A DNA stretch of 6,443 bases from an uncultured Ruminococcus sp. (GTDB lineage: Bacteria > Bacillota > Clostridia > Oscillospirales > Acutalibacteraceae): the NCBI GenBank assembly GCA_937892835.1, contig CALBHM010000419.1, positions 1-6,443 on the forward strand, in the 5' to 3' direction. This document shows, one piece after another, positions 1-5,679 of this stretch (the first letter of the stretch is position 1; each line of letters starts with the position of its first letter). The notes under the pieces were generated by a model. That model had not been told where the DNA came from and ran no database searches. It saw nothing but the letters and a program-made list of their open reading frames with translations. Made by a program: the position numbers and the translations under genes.

Positions 1-1603
1 TTTCCATGCCACCCATAATTCGTGCAATTTCCGCTACACGATCCTCTTCGATGAGCGACTTAATGTTTGTATATGTCTTTCCGTCGGAAACGGACTTGCT
101 GATATAAAGATGAACGTCGCCCTGGGCTGCGATCTGCGCAAGGTGAGTAACACAGATGACCTGCCTGCCCTTTGATGCGCTTCTGAGCTTCATTGCAATT
201 TTTTGCGCCGCTCTGCCGCTAACACCTGTGTCAATTTCGTCAAAAATCATCGTATCAACGCCGTCGGTCTCGGCAAGAACATTTTTAATCGCAAGCATGA
301 TTCTCGAAAGCTCACCGCCGGAAGCAATCTTTGCCAGCGGCTTCGGCTCTTCGCCGACATTGGCGGAAATCAAAAATTCAATCTCGTCTTTTCCGTTTTC
401 GGTCAAACCGACGTCATCGCATTTTACAACAAAACGAACATTCGGCATATCGAGGAATTCAAGCTCGGAGCAAATAGCTTCACTGAGCTTTTCTCCTGCC
501 GTTTTTCTTGATTCTGTCAGTATTTTTGCTGCTGCTTCTGTTTCGGCAAGTGCTTCTTTTTCCTGCTTTTGAAGTTCCTTAACCTTTTCCTCCGAGAAAG
601 CTATGTTATCAAGCTCGGCTTTAGCCTTTTCGAGATATTCAAGCATTTCTTCCTCGGTATTTCCGTATTTTTTTGAAAGACGGTATAGGAGGTCAAGTCT
701 TTCATCGATTTCTTCAAGCTCGGATTGGTCAAAATCAACCTCCGTCATAGCGTCACGCACCGTTTCGGCAATGTCCTCAAGCTCGTATCTGATATCGGTT
801 ATCTTCTCGGATGCTTCGCCGAGAGTTTCCATATATGCGCTTGCGTCGGATATTTCGGATTCGGCATCGGTTATCATGTCAATGCCTGCGCCGTCGGCTT
901 TCAGCGCTTCGTAGGCAACATTCAAGCTTTCAATAACCTTTTGCGAATTATTAATCAGTGCCTTTCTCGCTTTAAGTTCGTCACGCTCGCCGATTGTTAT
1001 TTCCGCCTTTTCAAGCTCATCAATCTGATATGTTAAAAAGTCGATTCTTTGCGACTTAGAGCTTTCGTCGGTTGTCAGCTTTTTAAGCTTACTTCTTATT
1101 TCGCAAAGGTGTTCATATTTTTCACGGTAGTCAGTGATTAGTTCCGCATTACCGGCAAAGCTGTCAACAAAGCCGCAATGCTTTTCGGGGGAGAGGAGTG
1201 CCTGATTGTCATGCTGACCGTGAATATCAATCAGCTCGCTGCCGATTTCACGAAGCATGGAAACCGTAACCGGTGCACCGTTGAGACGACAGACGTTTTT
1301 ACCCTCACGACTGAGCGTTCGATTGATTATCAGCACTCCGTCCTCGCAGTCGATTCCGTTTTCATCGAGAAATTCCCGAACCTTTGCGTTAACGTCCTCA
1401 AAAACGGCATAAACCTTTGCGCTTTGCGCTCCCGTTCTGATAATATCACGGGAGGTTCGCTCGCCGAGAATGGCATTTATCGAGTCAATGACTATTGATT
1501 TACCTGCGCCTGTTTCACCGGTCAGAACATTAAGTCCGCAGCCGAATTCTATGGCAGCACTCTCGATTATTGCAACATTTTCAATTTTTAGGCTTGTAAG
1601 CAT
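1..1603 (-). CDS. recN: DNA repair protein RecN (SMC-like ATPase), C-terminal end cut off by window edge
   Basis: RecN is a cytoplasmic SMC-like ATPase that acts early at DNA double-strand breaks, holding ends together for recombination. The frame stays open from an ATG at 1603 to the left edge, giving 534 codons; family members are about 550-575 residues, so only some 20-40 are missing. Visible domains: N-terminal ATPase half with Walker A GETGAGKS (residues 29-36) and Q-loop region HGQH (128-131); a Glu/Lys-rich coiled coil from about 150 to 375, including QIDELE (193-198) and the arm motif RLSKKYG (308-314); C-terminal ATPase half with ABC signature SGGELSR (428-434), Walker B MIFDEIDTG (452-460) and H-loop His487; then RVAEIARIMGG close to the edge. 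An in-frame TGA at 1616-1618 rules out any earlier start. It is the last visible gene of the run, 37 nt after argR. No LexA-type box is seen in that gap. Identification is firm. Confidence 0.97.
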   Translation of the reverse strand, partial: MLTSLKIENVAIIESAAIEFGCGLNVLTGETGAGKSIVIDSINAILGERTSRDIIRTGAQSAKVYAVFEDVNAKVREFLDENGIDCEDGVLIINRTLSREGKNVCRLNGAPVTVSMLREIGSELIDIHGQHDNQALLSPEKHCGFVDSFAGNAELITDYREKYEHLCEIRSKLKKLTTDESSKSQRIDFLTYQIDELEKAEITIGERDELKARKALINNSQKVIESLNVAYEALKADGAGIDMITDAESEISDASAYMETLGEASEKITDIRYELEDIAETVRDAMTEVDFDQSELEEIDERLDLLYRLSKKYGNTEEEMLEYLEKAKAELDNIAFSEEKVKELQKQEKEALAETEAAAKILTESRKTAGEKLSEAICSELEFLDMPNVRFVVKCDDVGLTENGKDEIEFLISANVGEEPKPLAKIASGGELSRIMLAIKNVLAETDGVDTMIFDEIDTGVSGRAAQKIAMKLRSASKGRQVICVTHLAQIAAQGDVHLYISKSVSDGKTYTNIKSLIEEDRVAEIARIMGGME

Positions 1604-1613
1604 ATGATCACAT

Positions 1614-1617
1614 CCTC
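1614..1617 (-). promoter_or_regulatory. Ribosome binding site of recN
   Basis: GAGG on the minus strand lies 10 nt before the recN ATG. The spacing is a little long, but the only nearer ATG (1611-1613) is followed at once by TGA, so this site supports the start at 1603. The 37-nt argR-recN gap holds no hairpin or clear promoter that I can see. Confidence 0.6.
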
Positions 1618-1640
1618 AAATTGTGCTGTATTGAGCCGAT

Positions 1641-2090
1641 TTACTTAACTATTCTGTCAATAGACTCTTTCAGCTCATGGGCAGTTGCTTCGGTTCTGCA
1701 AAGGGCGAAAATCGTATCGTCACCCGCGATTGTTCCGACAAGGCCTTCCCATTCCATATTATCGAAAGCCGCACATGCCGCATTTGCCATGCCGACATGA
1801 CATTTGATAGCAACCATATTGCCGGCATAATCCGAGGAAATGACTGAGTGAGAAAAAATCGTGGTAAATTTTGAAAGATATTCGTCGGTCTCGCTTTTGC
1901 CCTCAACATAGCGGTAAACGCCGTTCTTGTCCATCTGCTTGACGAGTCTCAGTTCCTTAATATCACGGGAAACGGTCGCCTGGGTTGAGCTGAATCCGTT
2001 TTCCTCAAGTTTTTCGAGCATTTCCTCCTGTGTGCCGATTGCATACATCTCGATAAGCTTGAGAATCATACTGTGTCTTTTCTTTTTCAT
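1641..2090 (-). CDS. argR: Arginine repressor ArgR/AhrC
   Basis: ArgR is a cytoplasmic hexameric regulator that binds ARG-box operators when arginine is present, repressing arginine synthesis and often activating catabolism. The 149-residue product has the normal family length. The N-terminal winged-helix domain (about 1-65) carries the recognition segment TQATVSRDIKELRLVK (36-51), nearly the same as in Bacillus AhrC. The C-terminal oligomerisation and arginine-binding domain (about 78-149) carries GTIAGDDTI (119-127), whose Asp124-Asp125 pair binds arginine. The first arginine-contact segment reads GMANAA (100-105) where AhrC has GNAQA, putting Asn in place of the usual Gln; I recall this as common in Clostridia. 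The gene starts 17 nt after nadK, whose stop adjoins its ribosome binding site. No palindromic ARG box is visible just upstream, so autoregulation is not evident. It could equally be named ahrC. Confidence 0.97.
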   Translation of the reverse strand: MKKKRHSMILKLIEMYAIGTQEEMLEKLEENGFSSTQATVSRDIKELRLVKQMDKNGVYRYVEGKSETDEYLSKFTTIFSHSVISSDYAGNMVAIKCHVGMANAACAAFDNMEWEGLVGTIAGDDTIFALCRTEATAHELKESIDRIVK

Positions 2091-2101
2091 GACATTTATA
2101 T

Positions 2102-2107
2102 CTCCTT
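2102..2107 (-). promoter_or_regulatory. Ribosome binding site of argR, directly after the nadK stop codon
   Basis: AAGGAG follows the nadK TAA (2108-2110) without a gap and lies 11 nt before the argR ATG. A ribosome terminating on nadK would sit on this site, so coupled translation is likely. An ATG at 2093-2095 between the two runs into TGA after one codon and is not a usable start. Confidence 0.75.
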
Positions 2108-2956
2108 TTACAGCCGCCTCTGCTCCAGCTTGCTGTTAAGTATTTCAAGAAACGTTTCGTTCTTTATTCTTATAAATTCGCCGAACATATCGGCCTTGGA
2201 AATTCTGACCGAGCATCCGCTATCAATGGGAATTGCGTCCTCACCGTCGCATGAAAGTCCGATTTCAACATCTCCCTTACCGTGAAGAACAAATTCCGAA
2301 TCGGGTTTAAAAATCAGCGCACGTGAGAAGAGCGAATGTGTACAAATCGGCGTAAGCAAAATACTTTCAATTTGCGGATCGACTACAGGGCCGCCGGCCG
2401 AAAGATTATATGCCGTTGAGCCGGTCGGTGTTGAAAAAATTATTCCGTCAGCCGTGTATTTATTAAGAAATTTGCCGTTGTGCTCAACAACAAAGTCGTC
2501 CATTTTTATCTGAAATCCTCTTGCGATTACGGCATCATTGACGCAATAATGAACGCTGAGAACCTCGTTGTCGGGCGATATGATTTCCGCCTTGAGCATC
2601 ATGCGGCGGTCAAGCTCGTATTTTCCGCTTTTGAGATTGGAGAGCATGTTAAGCTCGGACGGCTCAAGGCCGGCCATGAATGCGATTCGGCCTGCATTTA
2701 TGCCAAGCGTCGGTTTGCCGAATTTGGCAGCATGAATAATTGTTCCGTCGCCGCCGACCGCTATCACAATGTCGCAGATTTTAATCATCTCGTCAACCGT
2801 GATGAACTCGGCTTTAGTGCGCTTGAACTTATCGATATAATCACGCTTAATGCAATAGCTCATGTTGTGCTTTTCAAGTTCTTGACAGACGTCAAGCGAC
2901 ACTTGCAAAGCGTTTTTTCTCGTTAAATTGGGAAGTAATGCAATTTTCATAGCCAT
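2108..2956 (-). CDS. nadK: NAD kinase (ATP/polyphosphate-dependent)
   Basis: NAD kinase phosphorylates NAD to NADP in the cytoplasm and sets the supply of NADPH, which the MEP isoprenoid pathway among others consumes. The 282-residue product shows the family landmarks in order: GGDGT (68-72) with catalytic Asp70, GRIAFMAG (89-96, usually GRLGF), CVNDAVI (138-144, the Asn-Glu/Asp NAD-binding motif), TADGIIFSTPTGSTAYNLSA (168-187) for the adenine and ribose site, LTPICTHSLFSR (201-212), and SCDGED (235-240). The stretch between GGDG and GIN is 13 residues, against 16-17 in the E. coli, Mycobacterium and Thermotoga enzymes as I recall them, so the helix after GGDGT may lack about one turn. The start may be Met1 (2956) or Met3 (2950); both have a purine-rich site 6 nt upstream. 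It begins 9 nt after tlyA. A nadK between tlyA and argR is typical of Clostridia and absent from the Bacillus cluster. Confidence 0.97.
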   Translation of the reverse strand: MAMKIALLPNLTRKNALQVSLDVCQELEKHNMSYCIKRDYIDKFKRTKAEFITVDEMIKICDIVIAVGGDGTIIHAAKFGKPTLGINAGRIAFMAGLEPSELNMLSNLKSGKYELDRRMMLKAEIISPDNEVLSVHYCVNDAVIARGFQIKMDDFVVEHNGKFLNKYTADGIIFSTPTGSTAYNLSAGGPVVDPQIESILLTPICTHSLFSRALIFKPDSEFVLHGKGDVEIGLSCDGEDAIPIDSGCSVRISKADMFGEFIRIKNETFLEILNSKLEQRRL

Positions 2957-2967
2957 TCCCTGCCTTT
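2957..2967 (-). promoter_or_regulatory. Ribosome binding site region of nadK, overlapping the tlyA stop codon
   Basis: The minus strand reads AAAGG (2963-2967), whose first two bases are the last two of the tlyA TAA (2966-2968), followed by AGGGA (2957-2961). AAAGG is 6 nt from the ATG at 2956, and AGGGA is 6 nt from the second ATG at 2950. Both starts are therefore plausible, differing by two residues. Confidence 0.65.
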
Positions 2968-3775
2968 ATTTGTCAAGCTCGCCGTGCGAGAGCTTCACAA
3001 GCTCCTCAGGCGTTATTTCACACAATTTCTGCGGATTTTCGCTTTTTTGTATATGCATGAGGTATTCAATGTTGCCCTCGGGGCCTTTGATGGGTGAGAA
3101 GTCAAGATTTTTTACGTCAAATCCGCTTTCGAGTGCGAAATTAACTATATTCTCAACAACCTCAACATGAACCTGCGGGTCACGGACAACACCTTTTTTG
3201 CCGATTTTTTCTCTGCCTGCTTCAAACTGCGGCTTGATAAGGCAGACCGCCTGTCCGTCGCCTTTGAGAAGCTCACGAAGAACAGGGAGAATGATTTTCA
3301 GCGAAATGAAAGAAACGTCAACGCTTGCAAAATCAATATCCTCGGGAATTTGCTCATGCGTAACGTATCGGAAGTTTGTACGTTCCATGTTGACAACACG
3401 CTCGTCCGTTCTCAGCTTCCATGCAAGCTGGCCGTAGCCGACGTCAATCGAATAAACTTTGCTTGCACCGTGAGTGAGCATACAATCCGTGAAACCGCCC
3501 GTTGATGCGCCTATATCCATGCATATGCAACCGTTAAGGTCAATATCAAATTTTTCAGCCGCTTTCTGCAGCTTGAGACCGCCACGGCTGACAAAAGGAT
3601 TACGATTGCCTCTGACCTCAATTTCATCATCGGGCTTTACCGAAGCTCCTGCTTTCAGCTCCTTCTGACCGTTAAGGTAAACCTGTCCTGCCATGATCAG
3701 AGCCTTGGCTTTCTCTCTCGATTCGACAAGTCCTCGCTGAGTAAGCGCTATATCAAGTCTAATTTTATCCGACAA
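2966..3775 (-). CDS. tlyA: TlyA-family rRNA (cytidine-2'-O)-methyltransferase (hemolysin A family)
   Basis: TlyA proteins 2'-O-methylate cytidines of ribosomal RNA: C1920 of 23S and, for the longer type II enzymes, also C1409 of 16S. Loss gives capreomycin resistance in Mycobacterium. The old label 'hemolysin' is probably misleading. At 269 residues this fits the type II length, though I cannot test substrate choice. An S4 RNA-binding domain (about 3-60) is followed by the linker FVSRGGLKLQKA (61-72) and an FtsJ/RrmJ-like Rossmann fold: SAM motif DIGASTGGFTD (87-97), DVGYGQLAWKLR (111-122), DVSFISL (153-159), KPQFE (181-185) and GPEGNIEY (231-238). Lys68, Asp153, Lys181 and Glu237 are good candidates for the K-D-K-E catalytic set. 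The start is TTG at 3775: no ATG fits before Met28, which would destroy the S4 domain, and a good ribosome binding site lies 7 nt upstream. It follows dxs by 4 nt. Confidence 0.96.
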   Translation of the reverse strand: MSDKIRLDIALTQRGLVESREKAKALIMAGQVYLNGQKELKAGASVKPDDEIEVRGNRNPFVSRGGLKLQKAAEKFDIDLNGCICMDIGASTGGFTDCMLTHGASKVYSIDVGYGQLAWKLRTDERVVNMERTNFRYVTHEQIPEDIDFASVDVSFISLKIILPVLRELLKGDGQAVCLIKPQFEAGREKIGKKGVVRDPQVHVEVVENIVNFALESGFDVKNLDFSPIKGPEGNIEYLMHIQKSENPQKLCEITPEELVKLSHGELDK

Positions 3776-3779
3776 TATT

Positions 3780-5651
3780 TTACACCTCGGTCGTCTTTTC
3801 GACGATTTTATTTACCATGCTTTCGCTGTCAAATTTGTATTGTTTTATAAGCTCGGGTACTTTAGCCTGCTTAACAAAGCAATCCTCTACAGCCGTTATA
3901 TCATAGCTGCCCTTGTATCCGTGCTGAAGAAGCTCGGCGGCAAATTTTTCACCGACTCCGCCGCTTCTGACACCCTCTTCGTAGAAGAAAATATGCTTTG
4001 CGTTCATAATTTCCTTGAATGCTTCGATGTCAATGGGCTTTATTCTGTTGAGCTTCAAAATCTTTACGTTTATATTGTGCTTTTGAAGCTCTTTAGCGGC
4101 CTTTGCCGCTTCGAAGAACAGTCTGCCGTAGGTTACGATAACCGTATCGGCGGAAACGTCACCGTAAATGTCGTAAGTTCCAAACGACGGCTCGTAATCC
4201 TCCGGGATTTCAGGCTCGCCGCCCCTCGGATAACGAACGGCAACAACGTCCTTGTCACGGTAAAAAGCATTGCCGAAATCAACTTTCATCTCGTCGTAGG
4301 TTGCCGGGGAATAAACCGTTACCTTTGGAATGCTTTGCAGGAATGCAACGTCATAAAGTCCGTTATGAGTTTCGCCGTCGTCACCGACAAAACCGGCTCG
4401 GTCAATCGCAAGCACAAGCTTTTGATCCTGCAATGCTCCGTCATGTATAATCTCGTCATAGCAACGCTGCAAAAACGTTGAGTAAACGGCGAAAACAGGC
4501 AGCATTCCGCCCTTTGCAAGGCCTGATGCAAATGTTACGGCGTGCTCTTCGGCGATACCTACGTCAAAAAATCTCTCCGAATACTTGTCGCTGAATTCCG
4601 TCAATCCCGTTCCGAGCGACATTGCGGCGGTGATGAGCGTAATACGCTTGTCTTTCTCCGCCATTTTGCACATCAGCTTGCCGAATTCATTGCAGAACGT
4701 GTCGCCGGATGAATGAGGTTCGCCCGTGTCTATATCAAAATCCGAAACACCATGGAAATGGCTGGGGTCTTTTTCGGCGTAGTTGTAGCCCTTGCCCTTA
4801 ACCGTGTTGACATGGAGGAGAACGGGTGCGCCGAGGCTTTTTGCAGTCTCCAACGCTTCACACATCATTCCTATGTCATGTCCGTCAATCGGGCCCATGT
4901 ATCTAAATCCCATTTTCTCGAAAATCGTGCTTTCGTAAATGAGATTTTTAACTGCGGTTTTAAAGTTAAACAGTCCGCTCGCCATGCTGTGGCCTATGAG
5001 CGGAATCCTGTCAAGGAAACGCTCCAGCTTAGCCTTCATGCGAACATAGCGTTTCTTTGAACGGATTTTTGTAAGATATTTTGCAACAGAGCCGACGTTC
5101 TTTGAAATCGACATCTCGTTGTCGTTGAGAATAACAATAAGATTTGTCTTAGACCTGCCGGCATTATTGAGAGCCTCATAAACAAGGCCGCCCGTGAATG
5201 AACCGTCGCCGATAACGGCAACAGTATAATTATTGTTCTTCTTGATTTTATTCGCTTCGGCGATTCCGAAAGCCGAGGAAACCGACGTTCCGCTGTGTCC
5301 GCTGTAGAATGTGTCGTGTTCGCTCTCGTTCGGATGGCAGAATCCCGAGATTCCGTCCTTTTGGCGAATCGTGTCAAACACATCGTAACGGCCTGTCAGA
5401 AGCTTATGGGTATATGCCTGGTGACCGACGTCCCAAACAATTTTGTCCTTCGGAGAGTCGAACGTCAGATGAATTGCAATCGTCAGCTCAACTGCACCGA
5501 GATTGGACGCAAGGTGACCGCCGTTTTTTGAAACGGTATCAATAAGAACGTTTCTTATTTCCTGAGCAAGCTCGGGATATTCCGAGCTGTCAAGCTTTTT
5601 GAGGTCAGCCGGCGAATGTATTTTATTGAGATATTTAATTTCCTTATCCAA
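3780..5651 (-). CDS. dxs: 1-Deoxy-D-xylulose-5-phosphate synthase
   Basis: Dxs is a thiamine-diphosphate enzyme that joins pyruvate and glyceraldehyde 3-phosphate to make DXP, the first step of the MEP isoprenoid pathway and a precursor for thiamine and pyridoxal phosphate. The 623-residue product has normal length and is intact. Visible landmarks: GGHLASNLG (44-52) with His46; VWDVGHQAYTHKLLTGR (72-88) with His77; the ThDP/Mg motif starting GDGS (148-151) and ending near LNDN (175-178); VKGKGY (284-289); DVGIAEEHAVTFASGLA (363-379), where Glu368 matches the catalytic Glu370 of E. coli; DRAGFVGDDGETHNGLYD (417-434) with His429; RYPRG (473-477); and the C-terminal transketolase domain from about 500. 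The start is TTG at 5651: an in-frame TGA at 5658-5660 rules out anything earlier, and this start gives the usual short lead before HSPADLKKL. The ribosome binding site is poor (GAAGAG only 2 nt away, or GGA 11 nt away). ispA ends 28 nt upstream. Confidence 0.98.
   Translation of the reverse strand: MDKEIKYLNKIHSPADLKKLDSSEYPELAQEIRNVLIDTVSKNGGHLASNLGAVELTIAIHLTFDSPKDKIVWDVGHQAYTHKLLTGRYDVFDTIRQKDGISGFCHPNESEHDTFYSGHSGTSVSSAFGIAEANKIKKNNNYTVAVIGDGSFTGGLVYEALNNAGRSKTNLIVILNDNEMSISKNVGSVAKYLTKIRSKKRYVRMKAKLERFLDRIPLIGHSMASGLFNFKTAVKNLIYESTIFEKMGFRYMGPIDGHDIGMMCEALETAKSLGAPVLLHVNTVKGKGYNYAEKDPSHFHGVSDFDIDTGEPHSSGDTFCNEFGKLMCKMAEKDKRITLITAAMSLGTGLTEFSDKYSERFFDVGIAEEHAVTFASGLAKGGMLPVFAVYSTFLQRCYDEIIHDGALQDQKLVLAIDRAGFVGDDGETHNGLYDVAFLQSIPKVTVYSPATYDEMKVDFGNAFYRDKDVVAVRYPRGGEPEIPEDYEPSFGTYDIYGDVSADTVIVTYGRLFFEAAKAAKELQKHNINVKILKLNRIKPIDIEAFKEIMNAKHIFFYEEGVRSGGVGEKFAAELLQHGYKGSYDITAVEDCFVKQAKVPELIKQYKFDSESMVNKIVEKTTEV
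3783..3788 (-). promoter_or_regulatory. Ribosome binding site of tlyA inside the last codons of dxs
   Basis: GAGGTG, which is also the last two sense codons of dxs (Glu-Val), lies 7 nt before the TTG at 3775. It is the strongest argument for that TTG as the tlyA start. The site is covered by ribosomes finishing dxs, so tlyA translation is probably tied to that of dxs. Confidence 0.75.
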
Positions 5652-5679
5652 TACTCTTCACATCCGATTAAACAGGTAA

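Noticed and set aside
603..914. Serine-rich plus-strand open frame (and its neighbours at 156-572 and 725-1036)
   Set aside because: The Ser runs are the reverse complement of the Glu/Lys/Asp/Leu-rich coiled coil and C-terminal half of recN. They are shadows, not low-complexity genes.
1178..1498. 106-codon plus-strand open frame
   Set aside because: It is antisense to the conserved N-terminal ATPase half of RecN (residues about 36-142) and is explained by that gene's codon use.
2405..2410. Perfect TATAAT on the minus strand within nadK, possible internal promoter for argR-recN
   Set aside because: The matching -35 position reads CAACAC, far from TTGACA, and the bases encode the conserved STAYNLS motif.
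2675..2690. Sequence resembling an ARG box (catgaatgcgattcgg) inside nadK
   Set aside because: The two half-sites are spaced one base too close, the second is imperfect, and it lies in a well-conserved coding segment about 590 nt from the argR start. Chance is the simplest explanation.
2480..2926. 148-codon plus-strand open frame opposite nadK
   Set aside because: It is antisense to conserved NadK motifs including GGDGT, and the translated product shows nothing I recognise.
3840..4481. 213-codon open frame on the plus strand
   Set aside because: It lies wholly antisense to the dxs C-terminal half, has no recognisable domain and no ribosome binding site of note, and dxs is intact and conserved there.
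5036..5383. 115-codon minus-strand open frame in a second frame of dxs
   Set aside because: It overlaps the conserved ThDP-binding part of dxs on the same strand, and its Arg/Thr-rich composition is typical of an out-of-frame reading.
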